Positions 8,552-16,876 of a stretch of 64,000 nt of DNA are shown here, in pieces. The translations under genes and the position numbers were made by a program. The notes below the pieces were generated by a model. That model did no database searches. It saw only the letters and a list, made by a program, of their open reading frames with translations, and was not told where the DNA came from. The stretch comes from Pelomonas caseinilytica (GTDB lineage: Bacteria > Pseudomonadota > Gammaproteobacteria > Burkholderiales > Burkholderiaceae_C). Numbering within the stretch: position 1 is the first letter of the stretch; each line of letters opens with the position of its first letter. The stretch is taken from positions 310,001-374,000 of the forward strand of contig NZ_JAJTWT010000005.1 of NCBI RefSeq assembly GCF_021353235.1, written 5' to 3'.

Positions 8552-9547
8552 CTACACGAACTGATCGTCGCCGCCGCCGGCCAGGACGATCTGGCCCTCG
8601 TCGACGAGGCGTCGCACGATCTTGAGCATTTCCTTCTGCTCGGCCTCGACCTCGGACAGCCGCACCGGACCGCGCGACTCCAGGTCCTCGCGCAGGGTCT
8701 CGGCCGCACGGGTGGACATGTTGCGGAAGATCTTCTCGCGCAGTTCGACGCTGGCGCCCTTGAGGGCCACCACGAGGCTTTCGCTCTGCACTTCCTTGAG
8801 CATGGCCTGGACACCCTTGTCGTCGATCTTGTTCACGTCGTCGAAGGTGAACATGTTGTCCATGATCTTCTGCGCCAGGTCGGCATCGGCCTCGCGGATG
8901 TAGTCCAGCACCGAGGCCTCGACGCTGGAGCCCATCATGTTGATGATCTCCGCCGCCGTCTTGGCGCCGCCCAGCGAGCTCTTCTTCATGCGCTCGCCGC
9001 CGGCCAGGATCTGGCTCATGACCTCGTTGAGGTCTTTCAGCGCCGTGGGCTGGATGCCGTCCAGCGTGGCGATGCGGATCAGCACCTCGTTGCGCCCGCG
9101 CTCGGGGAAGAGCTTGAGCACCTGGCTGGTCTGGTCGAAGTCGAGGTGGGCGAGGATGGCCGCGATGATCTGCGGGTGCTCGTTGCGCAGCAGCTCGGCC
9201 ACGCTGGCGGCGTCCATCCACTTCAGGCTCTCGATGGACGAGACGTCGCTGCCCTGCAGGATGCGGTCGAGCAGCAGGTTGGCCTTGTCCTCGCCGAGGG
9301 CCTTGCGCAGCACGGCGCGCACGTACTCGTCGGTGTCGGTGACCAGGGTGTGGTGGGTGTCGGCGATGTTGTCGAACTTGTCGAGCACCTGCTCGACCTG
9401 GGCGCGCTTGATGACCTTGAGCTTGGCGATGGTCTCGCCCAGCGCCTGCACTTCCTTGGGCGACAGATGCTTGAAGACCTCGCTGGCTTCTTCCTCGCCC
9501 AGCGACATCAACAGGATTGCGGCGTTCTCGATGCCTTTGTCGTCCAT
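8552..9547 (-). CDS. fliG: Flagellar motor switch protein FliG
   Basis: A 331-residue rotor protein, the canonical length. The N-terminal domain (ILLMSLGEEEASEVFKHLSP) binds FliF. The middle domain carries the EHPQ-type region (LRNEHPQIIAAILAHLDFDQ). The C-terminal torque helix includes LREDLESRGPVRLSEVEAEQ, with the charged residues that face MotA. I chose the ATG at 9545-9547 over a TTG two codons upstream. A family A repeat lies between this gene and fliF. Confidence 0.97.
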   Translation of the reverse strand: MDDKGIENAAILLMSLGEEEASEVFKHLSPKEVQALGETIAKLKVIKRAQVEQVLDKFDNIADTHHTLVTDTDEYVRAVLRKALGEDKANLLLDRILQGSDVSSIESLKWMDAASVAELLRNEHPQIIAAILAHLDFDQTSQVLKLFPERGRNEVLIRIATLDGIQPTALKDLNEVMSQILAGGERMKKSSLGGAKTAAEIINMMGSSVEASVLDYIREADADLAQKIMDNMFTFDDVNKIDDKGVQAMLKEVQSESLVVALKGASVELREKIFRNMSTRAAETLREDLESRGPVRLSEVEAEQKEMLKIVRRLVDEGQIVLAGGGDDQFV

Positions 9548-9591
9548 GGTCAAACCTCAAACACCCGAAGCGTAGTCCCATGCCTTGCGGG

Positions 9592-9706
9592 ACGAGCGCC
9601 GGGCCGCTCCCAAGCCGGCCCGCCATGGCGATGTGCTTGCCGGTCAACCCGGCAAGCATCGCCGTCCCCTCGGGGGACCGGCCAAGGTACTCCTTGGACG
9701 AGGGGC
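9592..9706 (+). repeat. Intergenic repeat family A, copy 2 (fliF-fliG gap)
   Basis: A full-length copy: GCCGGGCCGCTCCCAAGCCG, then a GCTTGCCGG/CCGGCAAGC hairpin, then CCAAGGTACTCCTTGG and the end GACGAGGGGC. Read along the genes it starts 7 nt after the fliF stop and ends about 45 nt before fliG. Confidence 0.88.
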
Positions 9707-9713
9707 TTCATGT

Positions 9714-11408
9714 TCAGCTGGCCGTCTCGCCGGCCATCCAGTCGCGCACGATATTCGCAACCGCCACCGGATTGTCGCGGGCCAGGGCGCGGGCACGGTC
9801 CAATTTCTCGCTGTGCACCGGGGCTTCCAGGCGCGGCATGCCGTCGGCGGTGGGCAGCAGCTCGGCGTCGTCCACGACCTCGCTCACCGATTCCTTGGGC
9901 TCCTCGGGCTTGGCGGGCGCGGCGGCCTTGATGGCCGGGCGGATCATGCCGAAGACGGCGATCAGGGCTATGGCCACGAAGGCCAGCGGCACGATGGCGC
10001 TGCGGGCGACGTCGATGAGCCAGGGCTGCTTCCACAGCGGCAGGTCGGCCGGCTCGTTCTTGTCGACGACGAAGGGGGCGCTGATGACCTTGACTGAGTC
10101 GCCGCGCTCGGCGCTGAAGCCCAGGGCCTCCTTGACGAGGTCGGTCAGGCGGGTGATCTCCTCCGCCGACACCGGCTGGCTGGTGGTCTTGCCCTTGGCG
10201 TCGGTCACCTGGCGCTGGTTGACGACGACGGCGGCGTTCAGCCGCTTGACGCTGCCGACCGCGCCGCGGGTCACGCGCACGGTCTTGTCCAGCTCGTAGT
10301 TGGTGACCTGTTCGCGGCGGCTGCTGGCATTGCCGGCGCCGCCCTGGGCAGGCTGCAGCGGGGCGCTCGCGCCGTTGACCGGCGCCGTGGCCGGCACGGG
10401 CGGCTGGTTGCTGGCGGCGCCGGGCACCCCCGTGGGCAGGGCGGGGTTGCTGTTGGTCTGCTCGTTGCTCTGGCTGGAGCGCACGGCGGCCTGGGCGTTG
10501 GGGCCCTGGTTGGGGCGGTATTCCTCGGCCGTCGCCTCGGTCTGGGAGAAGTCCACGTCTGCCGTCACCGTCGAGCGCAGGTTGTCGCGGCCGACGACGG
10601 GCTCCAGCAGCTCGAAGATGCGCTTGTTGTAGCCGGCCTCGACCTGCTGCTTGTACTGCAGCTGCTGGCCGTCCAGCCCGGTGGCGCCGTCGGACGGCGC
10701 CTGGGAGATCAGGGCGCCGGTCTGGTCGAGCACGCTGACGGCCTTGGGCGAGAGTTCCGGCACGCTGGAGGAGACCAGGTGGACGATGCCGGCGATCTGG
10801 CTGCGGTCCAGGGTGCGGCCACCGCGCAGCGTCAGCATCACGGAGGCGCTCGGCTTCTGCTGTTCGCGGAAAAAGCCGTTCTGCTGCGGGATGGCCAGGT
10901 GCACGCGGGCGTCGGCCACGTCGGACATGGCGGTGATGGTGCGGGTCAGTTCGCCCTCGAGGGCGCGCTGGAAGTTCAAGCGCTCGGCGAACTGGGTCTG
11001 GCCGATGGAGGACTTGTCCATCAGCTCGAAGCCGGCGGCATTGCCGTTGCCACCCTTGGGCAGGCCCATGGCCGCGAGCTTCATGCGCAGCTCGTAGACC
11101 TGGTTGGCCGGCACGAGGATGGTGCCGCCGCCTTCGTGCTTGTAGGGCACCTGCATGGCCGAGAGCTGGCCGATGATGGCGCCGCCGTCCTTGTCGGCCA
11201 GGCCCGAGAACAGCGGGCGGTAGTCGCCCTGGCTGGACCACAGCGTGATGGCCAGCACGGCGCCGGCCAGGGCCAGCAGGCCGGCGCCCATGGTCAGCTT
11301 GCTGCGCAACGGCAGGCCGTTCAGGCGCTGCACGAAATTCGGCGCGGCTTCGGCCGGCGAAACCATCATCGGCGCGGTGGCGGCGGGGGCGCTCAGGGCG
11401 TTGTCCAT
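9714..11408 (-). CDS. fliF: Flagellar MS-ring protein FliF
   Basis: A ~564-residue protein that forms the MS ring in the inner membrane. The first transmembrane helix (about 40-60, GAGLLALAGAVLAITLW) is followed by YscJ-type ring-building domains (AMQVPYKHEGGGTILVPANQ, DVADARVHLAIPQQNGFF). A second helix (IVPLAFVAIALIAVFGMI) precedes a C-terminal tail that binds FliG and ends VRDWMAGETAS. The ATG at 11406-11408 is used; a GTG six codons upstream (11426) is also open. Neither has a clear Shine-Dalgarno. It is divergent from fliE. Confidence 0.96.
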   Translation of the reverse strand: MDNALSAPAATAPMMVSPAEAAPNFVQRLNGLPLRSKLTMGAGLLALAGAVLAITLWSSQGDYRPLFSGLADKDGGAIIGQLSAMQVPYKHEGGGTILVPANQVYELRMKLAAMGLPKGGNGNAAGFELMDKSSIGQTQFAERLNFQRALEGELTRTITAMSDVADARVHLAIPQQNGFFREQQKPSASVMLTLRGGRTLDRSQIAGIVHLVSSSVPELSPKAVSVLDQTGALISQAPSDGATGLDGQQLQYKQQVEAGYNKRIFELLEPVVGRDNLRSTVTADVDFSQTEATAEEYRPNQGPNAQAAVRSSQSNEQTNSNPALPTGVPGAASNQPPVPATAPVNGASAPLQPAQGGAGNASSRREQVTNYELDKTVRVTRGAVGSVKRLNAAVVVNQRQVTDAKGKTTSQPVSAEEITRLTDLVKEALGFSAERGDSVKVISAPFVVDKNEPADLPLWKQPWLIDVARSAIVPLAFVAIALIAVFGMIRPAIKAAAPAKPEEPKESVSEVVDDAELLPTADGMPRLEAPVHSEKLDRARALARDNPVAVANIVRDWMAGETAS

Positions 11409-11474
11409 CGGGGAGGCAGGGGGCACGGAGGGTCGGGGATCGACCGATGGCGCAAATTATTCGTGGCGCCACCC

Positions 11475-11501
11475 TCAAGAAAGCGCCGAAGTGGCCGATG
11501 C
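11475..11501 (+). promoter_or_regulatory. Possible sigma-28-type promoter for fliE
   Basis: TCAAGAAA, 11 nt, then GCCGATGC: spacing and -10 (6 of 8) fit the FliA consensus, and the -35 start TCAAG recurs at the other sites in this window. A perfect palindrome GTGGCGCCAC at 11463-11472 lies just upstream in the shared fliF/fliE control region. Confidence 0.45.
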
Positions 11502-11555
11502 TGCCCGCCCATCTCCGGGCTTCGTGCGCGTGACTTGCTGCCAAAGTGCCGACCC

Positions 11556-11882
11556 ATGGACATGAAGCTGCGCCCCTTCGATTTCGCCCAGGCCGCCGCC
11601 CGCGCGGGGCTGAGCGTCAGCGGCCAGCCCTTGTCCGCCAAGCCGGCGGCCACCTCGGGCGCGAGCTTCGGCGACGCCATGGCCCAGGCGCTCAAGGGCG
11701 TCAGCGCCCAGCAGAACGAGGCGGCGAGGCTGCAGCGCGAGGTGCAGCTCGACAACCCGACCGTCAGCCTCGAGGAGACCATGGTGGCCATGCAGAAGGC
11801 CCAGATCGGCTTCCAGGCGACGCTGCAGGTGCGCAACCGGCTGGTCTCGGCCTACTCCGAAATCATGAACATGCAAGTGTGA
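11556..11882 (+). CDS. fliE: Flagellar hook-basal body protein FliE
   Basis: A 108-residue rod-base adapter joining the MS ring to the rod, among the first proteins exported. The conserved C-terminal part is clear: FGDAMAQALKGVSAQQNEAA, then NPTVSLEETMVAMQKAQIGF and VRNRLVSAYSEIMNMQV. The ATG at 11556 is used; a second ATG two codons later is possible. It is transcribed divergently from fliF, the arrangement known in enteric bacteria. The stop codon runs directly into an inverted family A repeat, which separates it from the convergent pilin-like gene. Confidence 0.95.
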   Translation: MDMKLRPFDFAQAAARAGLSVSGQPLSAKPAATSGASFGDAMAQALKGVSAQQNEAARLQREVQLDNPTVSLEETMVAMQKAQIGFQATLQVRNRLVSAYSEIMNMQV

Positions 11883-12018
11883 CGAGCCCCTCGCCCAGCC
11901 CGGCCGCTGCACGCGTGCCGGTCTGGTCGGTCCCCCTGGGGGACGGCGATGCTCGCGGCATCGAGCCGCTCGCACATCGCCAGGCGGGCCGGCTTGGGGC
12001 GGCCCGGCGCTCGGCCCG
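11883..12018 (-). repeat. Intergenic repeat family A, copy 3 (after fliE)
   Basis: An inverted copy that begins at the base after the fliE TGA (CGAGCCCCTCGCCC), then a CCCCCTGGGGG-type stem, the GCGGCATCGAGCCGC hairpin and CGGGCCGGCTTGGGGCGGCC. It lies between two convergent genes, where it could act as a terminator. Confidence 0.85.
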
Positions 12019-12042
12019 AACACCGTGGCGGCTTCGGGCCGG

Positions 12043-12534
12043 TCAACAACTTCCCTTGCGCGCGTCGGTGCCGCAGATGGCGGGCCGGCCGAGGGGGTTG
12101 AGGTCGATGTGCAGCTGCTGGTTGCGCTCGTTGGAGATGCCGATGCGGGACCAGCCCAGCGCCCGGCCGAGGCCGGCTTCGAAGGTGATGCCCTGGCCGG
12201 ATTGCAGCAGCATGCCCTTGTGGTCGCGCGACGTGACGCCGCCGAGTTCGCAGCGCGGCTGGGCGGTGGCGCAGTCGCAGGGCGCCTGGCGGCTGGCGCC
12301 CCAGCACCACTGCGGGCCGCTGTGGAAACTGACGTGGACGTTGCGACCTTCGTTGACGCTCAGCTCCCGCGCGCGGCGCAGGTCCAGCTCCAGCAGTTCG
12401 GCGACGTGGCGCAGCCGCTGGCGGGCGAGATAACTCGCATAGGTCGGCACGGCCACGGCCAGGATGATGCCGACGATGGCCAGCGTGACGGCCACCTCGA
12501 TCAAGGTGAAGCCTCGCGCGCGGGCGGCCTTCAT
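12043..12534 (-). CDS. Type IV pilin-like protein (GspH/FimT family)
   Basis: A 163-residue protein with a class III prepilin leader: a short basic leader, the cleavage site RG|FTLIEVAV after residue 8 with the conserved Glu at +5, and a hydrophobic helix (VTLAIVGIILAVAVPTYASY). The rest resembles minor pseudopilins of the GspH/FimT type, with four Cys in a central segment (WCWG, CDCA, RCEL). It would be exported by a type IV pilus or type II secretion machine encoded elsewhere. Its start overlaps the end of ycgR by 4 nt, an unusual pairing. FimT, FimU or GspH cannot be told apart from sequence alone. Confidence 0.8.
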   Translation of the reverse strand: MKAARARGFTLIEVAVTLAIVGIILAVAVPTYASYLARQRLRHVAELLELDLRRARELSVNEGRNVHVSFHSGPQWCWGASRQAPCDCATAQPRCELGGVTSRDHKGMLLQSGQGITFEAGLGRALGWSRIGISNERNQQLHIDLNPLGRPAICGTDARKGSC

Positions 12535-13289
12535 GGGTCGAGCTTGAGCAGCCGGCGGCGCTTTTGCGTCTGATCCACATAGACCTGCAGGGCGCGCGTG
12601 GCGGTGGAGTCGAGATCGATGAAGGCGCAGCCGAGCTGCAGCGTGCCGCCAGGCTCAGGCGCGGAGCCGGAGATGGGGCTGGCGTGGTGGGGCAGCAGGG
12701 CGATGCGCAGGGCGGTGATGCGATCCAGCTCCAGCACCAGGCCGTCCAGCGGCTGCCCGACCGGCAGTGCCGCTTCGGCGGCGGGGTCGGCCGGCAGGGC
12801 CAGCGCCAGGCCGCCGATGCTGATGTCCAGCACGCGCAGCGCGCGGCCGGGGGCGCTGCCGCCGGGCAGGACGACGCGCGGGTAGATGCTGCCGGCCGGC
12901 TGCACGCGGAAGGATTGGCGGCGCTGGAAGCGGTAGAGCCGGGTCGGCACCCGGCTGCGCAGCACGGTGCCCTGCTCGCCGCTGACGAGGACGGCATCGT
13001 CCAGTTCGAATTGCAGCTTGATGGCGCCGAGGTAGGCCACGGCGGTGATCTCACCGCTGGCCACCAGCGCTTCGCTGGCGCCTTCGGGGTCGGCACCGAC
13101 CTCGAGACCGAGCACGTCGGCCGCGGCGTCCAGCGTGGTGATGCGGCTGGCCAGACTCCAGCGCGGCGGGCCGTTGAGGAGGATGTTGGCGTTCTCGCGC
13201 TGCAACTGCTGCAGATAGGCCACCACTTCGGCGGCAGCGGTGACGCGGAACTCCTCGGAGGCGGCTTCGGTCGCGGACATGGCCCGCAT
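12531..13289 (-). CDS. ycgR: Flagellar brake protein YcgR (c-di-GMP receptor)
   Basis: A 252-residue protein with a YcgR N-terminal domain (about 15-125) and a C-terminal PilZ domain. Both c-di-GMP-binding motifs are present: RQSFR (RxxxR) near residue 134 and DISIGG (DxSxxG) near 170. In enterobacteria YcgR binds c-di-GMP and slows the motor at the FliG/FliM/MotA interface. It sits 41 nt downstream of fliT and may share its transcript. The start is ATG at 13289 or 13280. The GGDEF/EAL genes at 38-43 kb are candidate sources of the ligand. Confidence 0.9.
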   Translation of the reverse strand: MRAMSATEAASEEFRVTAAAEVVAYLQQLQRENANILLNGPPRWSLASRITTLDAAADVLGLEVGADPEGASEALVASGEITAVAYLGAIKLQFELDDAVLVSGEQGTVLRSRVPTRLYRFQRRQSFRVQPAGSIYPRVVLPGGSAPGRALRVLDISIGGLALALPADPAAEAALPVGQPLDGLVLELDRITALRIALLPHHASPISGSAPEPGGTLQLGCAFIDLDSTATRALQVYVDQTQKRRRLLKLDP

Positions 13290-13330
13290 GGTAATCCGCT
13301 TAGGAGCGGCGGTCCGAAGCCGGGGGAGGG

Positions 13331-13630
13331 TCAGTGCACCATCCGGCTCTTGCCCTTGAACACGTGGTCGAGGTCTTCCAGCCAGGGCTCGGCCAGGTGG
13401 CGGATCTCGGCGTCGTTGACGAGGATGCGCTGCATGATGCGCGTCTTCAGCGCGGACTCGTTCGGCGCGAGCTGCTGCTGGTGGGCGGCGGCCTTGAGCT
13501 GCGAGATCAGCAGCACGCAGGCACCTTCGAGCTTCACGACTTCGTCCCAGTTGCCCGTGCGGGCCGCCGACAGCATGTCGGCGCTGGCCTGTTCGATGGC
13601 CTCGTAGTAGTTGAGCAGTTCGGAGTTCAT
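13331..13630 (-). CDS. fliT: Flagellar chaperone FliT
   Basis: A 99-residue, all-helical small protein located directly after fliS and fliD. Sequence features are LLNYYEAIEQASADMLSAAR, WDEVVKLEGACVLLISQLK and a basic C-terminal helix HVFKGKSRMVH. FliT is the export chaperone for the cap protein FliD and, in enteric bacteria, an inhibitor of FlhDC. The start is ATG 13628-13630. Assignment rests on size, helical pattern and the fliD-S-T order. Confidence 0.88.
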   Translation of the reverse strand: MNSELLNYYEAIEQASADMLSAARTGNWDEVVKLEGACVLLISQLKAAAHQQQLAPNESALKTRIMQRILVNDAEIRHLAEPWLEDLDHVFKGKSRMVH

Positions 13631-13680
13631 TGCGGGGTCACCGGTGATCTTGCGGAATGGGGGCGGCGCTGGGCCGGCGT

Positions 13681-14136
13681 TCAGGCGGCGCGCGGCACGT
13701 TCTGGGCCTGGCCCGCCTGGGCGGCGGGCGTGCCGGCGATGGCCATCCAGGCCTCGCGCACGGGGGTCAGCAGGCGCTGGCATTCCTCGACGGCGGCGAG
13801 GTCGCTGTGCAGGTTGGCTTGCGTCAGGCGCGTGCAGACGTAGCCGTAGAGCTCGCGCAGGTCGGCGGCCAGCTGGCCGGCGGACAGGTCCAGCCCGGCG
13901 CGCAGGCCTTCGTCGAGGATGCGCACGGCGCGGCTCAGCGAGCGCCCCTTGAGTTCGACGTTCTGCGCCTGGATGGCGACGCAGGCCTGGTTCATCGCAT
14001 CGAAGACGCCGTCGAACAGCATGGCCACGAGGCGGTGCGGGCTGGCGGCCTGCACGTCGGTCTCGAGGCCGACCTTGGCGTAGAGGTTGGCGCGTTGGTT
14101 GCGTGCTGCGAAGGGGGAGGACATGTTGCCGTACAT
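13681..14136 (-). CDS. fliS: Flagellin export chaperone FliS
   Basis: A 151-residue chaperone that binds the flagellin C-terminus. Typical blocks are LETDVQAASPHRLVAMLFDG (about 27-46), LSRAVRILDEGLRAGLDLSA and ELYGYVCTRLTQANL. The C-terminal ~15 residues are Ala/Gln-rich. The start MYGNMSSPF at 14136 is the family form; an in-frame ATG lies 4 codons later. It has its own sigma-28-type promoter just upstream, behind the fliD terminator. Confidence 0.94.
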   Translation of the reverse strand: MYGNMSSPFAARNQRANLYAKVGLETDVQAASPHRLVAMLFDGVFDAMNQACVAIQAQNVELKGRSLSRAVRILDEGLRAGLDLSAGQLAADLRELYGYVCTRLTQANLHSDLAAVEECQRLLTPVREAWMAIAGTPAAQAGQAQNVPRAA

Positions 14137-14170
14137 GTTGGGGGCCTGAGGCGTCGTCGTTGTTGACTGT

Positions 14171-14197
14171 TTTTCGGCCTGTGCCTCGCGGACTTGA
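14171..14197 (-). promoter_or_regulatory. Sigma-28-type promoter for fliS-fliT
   Basis: On the minus strand, TCAAGTCC, 11 nt, GCCGAAAA (7 of 8 to GCCGATAA), ending 35 nt before the fliS start. It follows the fliD terminator, so fliS-fliT can be transcribed separately. Confidence 0.65.
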
Positions 14198-14250
14198 GCC
14201 GTCAGGTCCCGGAAGATGGCTGGACTGTGAGCTTATTTGTCGCGACTGCA

Positions 14251-14279
14251 AAGAAAAAGGGCGACCCCTGGGGTCGCCC
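14251..14279 (-). terminator. Intrinsic terminator after fliD
   Basis: On the minus strand, GGGCGACC / GGTCGCCC with a short loop, followed by TTTTTCTTT. It starts 23 nt after the fliD stop. Confidence 0.85.
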
Positions 14280-14302
14280 GCCTGCCTGCCGCCACCGGCC
14301 GC

Positions 14303-15742
14303 TCACTTGTTCAGCGAGGCCAGCTGCTGGGTGAGGTAGTTGGAAAGGCTGCTGAACTGGCTCATCTTGGTGTCTAGGGCCGAGTACTGGGCGCGCAGCC
14401 GGGTCTCGGTCGAGGAGGCGCGCAGGTTCAGGTCGTCGACGCGCTTGTTGTTGTTGTCGATCTCGCCCTGGATGCCCTTCTGGCGGCTGGAGACACTGCC
14501 GTCCACGCTCAGGGCCTGGTCGACGAGGTTGCGGATCTGCGTGGCGAAGCCGCTGTTGCCGTCGTTGGTGTTGTCCACGGCCATGAAGAACTGCTTGAGG
14601 TCGGCCAGGTTGGACATGGCCTTGTCGAGCTTGGCGCCGGCCGTCGGCAGGTTGCCGTCGGAGCCGGGCGCCAGGCCGATGTCTGCCAGGCGGTGCAGGC
14701 TGGTGCTCAGCGAGGTGCTGCCGCCGGCGATGCCGCGCAGGCGGTTGTTCAGCCCCACGGCGGTGGAGTCGCCCTGCAGCGGCGCGGCCGTCTTGCTTGC
14801 TGCGTCGTACTTGGTCTGGTTGCGCAGCAGCTGGTTGACGGCGTTGTAGGCGGTCGTGAAATCGCTGACCGCCTTCTTGATCGCATCGGCGTCCTGGCTG
14901 ACGCTGATGTTGACCGGCGGCGTCGTCCTCAGCAGCGTGATGTTCAGGCCGTCGATGGCGGAAGCCAGCAGATTGCTTTCGGAGCTGATCGGCAGGCCGT
15001 TGAGGATGGCCCGGGCATTGGCGGCCGGCAGGCTCAGCGACATCTGGCTGACCGAGTTGCTCGGGTCGTAGGCGAGCTGGGACAGCCCGGACGCGTCGCC
15101 GCCGTTGCCGTCGGCATCGTTGACCGTCACGCGGAAGGCATTGGTCTCACCGGTGTTGCGGGAGGTCAGGGTCAGCCGCGAGCCGGTCGCGTCCGTGACG
15201 ATGGCGGCGGTGACGCCGGCACCCGAGGCATTGATCTGGTCGCGGATCTGGCCGAGCTGGTCCTGGCCGGGGCCGATGGTGATGGTGACGGGCGTGGCGT
15301 CGGGCTTGGACGTGAAGCTGGTGACGCCATTGGTGTCGGTGGCCCAACTGCCCAGCTCGATGGTCATGGAGCCCTGGCCGACGGTGGCGGTGCTGCTCGT
15401 GAAGGTCGAGGAGGCCAGGGTCTGGGCCGCGGCGAGCTGGCTGACGCTGATGGAGACGTTGCCGATGGCCGCGCCCGTCGAGGCACTGGCCGTGATGGCC
15501 GTGGCGTCGCTGGACGTCGTCTTGGTGCCGGCCCAGGTGTCGGGGTTGGTCAGCTTGGCCGCCGCGTCACGCAGGGTGGACAGCGTGCTCTGGATCTGGC
15601 CGTAGGTCGACAGCTGGGTCTTGAGACCGTCGGTCTTCTTGTTGAGGTTGTTGATGGGCTGCTGCTCGACCGCCATCAACTTGGTGATGATGGATTCGAC
15701 GTCGAGACCGCTTCCGATACCGAGGGATGTGATGGTGGCCAT
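14303..15742 (-). CDS. fliD: Flagellar filament cap protein FliD
   Basis: A 479-residue capping protein that guides flagellin polymerisation. The N-terminal signature ITSLGIGSGLDVESIITKLM and the coiled-coil C-terminus (VDDLNLRASSTETRLRAQYS, FSSLSNYLTQQLASLNK) are conserved. The middle D2/D3 domains are Thr/Ser/Gly-rich. It lies downstream of flagellin gene 3 behind an intrinsic terminator, and its sigma-28-like promoter overlaps that terminator. fliS and fliT follow. Confidence 0.95.
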   Translation of the reverse strand: MATITSLGIGSGLDVESIITKLMAVEQQPINNLNKKTDGLKTQLSTYGQIQSTLSTLRDAAAKLTNPDTWAGTKTTSSDATAITASASTGAAIGNVSISVSQLAAAQTLASSTFTSSTATVGQGSMTIELGSWATDTNGVTSFTSKPDATPVTITIGPGQDQLGQIRDQINASGAGVTAAIVTDATGSRLTLTSRNTGETNAFRVTVNDADGNGGDASGLSQLAYDPSNSVSQMSLSLPAANARAILNGLPISSESNLLASAIDGLNITLLRTTPPVNISVSQDADAIKKAVSDFTTAYNAVNQLLRNQTKYDAASKTAAPLQGDSTAVGLNNRLRGIAGGSTSLSTSLHRLADIGLAPGSDGNLPTAGAKLDKAMSNLADLKQFFMAVDNTNDGNSGFATQIRNLVDQALSVDGSVSSRQKGIQGEIDNNNKRVDDLNLRASSTETRLRAQYSALDTKMSQFSSLSNYLTQQLASLNK

Positions 15743-15755
15743 GGGTCAGCAATGC

Positions 15756-15788
15756 AAAAAAGGCCGATATGCCAAGGCGATATCGGCC
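15756..15788 (-). terminator. Intrinsic terminator after flagellin gene 3
   Basis: On the minus strand, a perfect 9-bp stem GGCCGATAT / ATATCGGCC with a 9-nt loop, followed by TTTTTT. The left arm of the stem is also the -10 of the fliD promoter. Confidence 0.88.
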
Positions 15789-15807
15789 AGTGTGCGCCGG
15801 AACTTGA
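15780..15807 (-). promoter_or_regulatory. Sigma-28-type promoter for fliD, overlapping a terminator
   Basis: On the minus strand, TCAAGTTC, 12 nt, GCCGATAT (7 of 8). The -10 lies inside the 5' arm of the flagellin-3 terminator, 38-45 nt before the fliD start. Confidence 0.65.
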
Positions 15808-15829
15808 GGCCCCGGTTACAAATTTCTCA

Positions 15830-16705
15830 TCACTTGAGCAGCTGCAGCACCTGCTGGGGCAACTGGTTGGCCTGGGCCACCATCGCGTTGCCGGCCTGCT
15901 GCAGGATCTGCGCCCGGCTCATGTTGGCGGTTTCCTGGGCGAAGTCGGCGTCCATGATGCGGCTGCGGGCGGCCGTCTGGTTCTCGACGGCGACCTGCAG
16001 GTTGGAGATCACGGCATCGAAGCGCGACTGGATGGCGCCGTAGGTGGCACGGGTGTTGTTCACCGCGTCCAGGGCCGTGTCGATGTTGTTGATGACGGTG
16101 CCCAGGGCGGCGAAGTCGGCCGTGTTGTCGATCAGCGCGGGGAAGGGCGTCGTGCCGGTGCCCAGCAGGGCCGTGACGGCCGGGTCCTGCGTCAGGTCCA
16201 GGGCCGTGACGGTGATGGAGTCGTTGGCCGTGGTGTTGGCGCCGATCTGGAAGGTCTGGCCGGTGCCCGCCGCCACGCCGGCCGTGTCGGCCAGGATGGG
16301 CTTGCTGTTGAAGGTCGTCGCGTTGACGATGCGCCAGATTTCGGAGCCGAGCTGCTCGAACTCCTTGTTCAGCGAGTCCTTGTCGGAGCTGCTGTTGGTG
16401 GCGTTGCGGGCCTGCACCGTCAGCTCACGCATGCGCTGCAGGTTGTCGCCGATCTTGCCGAGCGCGCCTTCAGCGGTCTGCGCCAGCGAGATGCCGTCGT
16501 TCGCGTTGCGGATCGCGACGTTCATGCCGCGAACCTGGGTGTTCATCCGCTCGGCGATGGCCAGGCCCGCCGCGTCGTCCTTGGCGGAATTCACCCGCAG
16601 GCCGGACGACAGGCGCTGCATCGACGTCGCGAGCGAACTCTGCGAGGCGTTCAGATTGCGCTGGGCGTTCAGCGAGTTGATGTTGGTGTTGATGGTTTGG
16701 GGCAT
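15830..16705 (-). CDS. fliC: Flagellin 3
   Basis: A 291-residue flagellin with conserved D0/D1 ends: INTNINSLNAQRNLNASQSS, LSSGLRVNSAKDDAAGLAIA and, at the C-terminus, ARSRIMDADFAQETANMSRA and QANQLPQQVLQLLK. The central ~60 residues are short, so the D2/D3 domains are minimal. The centre differs from the other two copies. CAGGAG lies 6 nt before the ATG. I could not find a convincing sigma-28 promoter in the 170-bp upstream gap, so it may depend partly on read-through from flagellin gene 2. Confidence 0.95.
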   Translation of the reverse strand: MPQTINTNINSLNAQRNLNASQSSLATSMQRLSSGLRVNSAKDDAAGLAIAERMNTQVRGMNVAIRNANDGISLAQTAEGALGKIGDNLQRMRELTVQARNATNSSSDKDSLNKEFEQLGSEIWRIVNATTFNSKPILADTAGVAAGTGQTFQIGANTTANDSITVTALDLTQDPAVTALLGTGTTPFPALIDNTADFAALGTVINNIDTALDAVNNTRATYGAIQSRFDAVISNLQVAVENQTAARSRIMDADFAQETANMSRAQILQQAGNAMVAQANQLPQQVLQLLK

Positions 16706-16829
16706 CGCGCACTCCTGGGGTCAGTCGCCGAGCCGGCTCTAAATGCCAGACTCGATGGACCGAATTCTGCGGATGCGCTGCCGTCCCAAAAGCCCGATCA
16801 AGGGCCCAAACCACGGCTATTCAAAGGCT

Positions 16830-16860
16830 CCGCGCCGCCACCTCCCGGTGCGCGGCGCGG
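16830..16860 (-). terminator. Probable terminator after flagellin gene 2
   Basis: A GC-rich hairpin with arms CCGCGCCGC / GCGGCGCGG extended by CACC / GGTG with one bulge, 16 nt past the stop. Only AGCCTTTG follows, so termination may be leaky. Confidence 0.55.
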
Positions 16861-16876
16861 GGGCTGCCCGGCGGCT

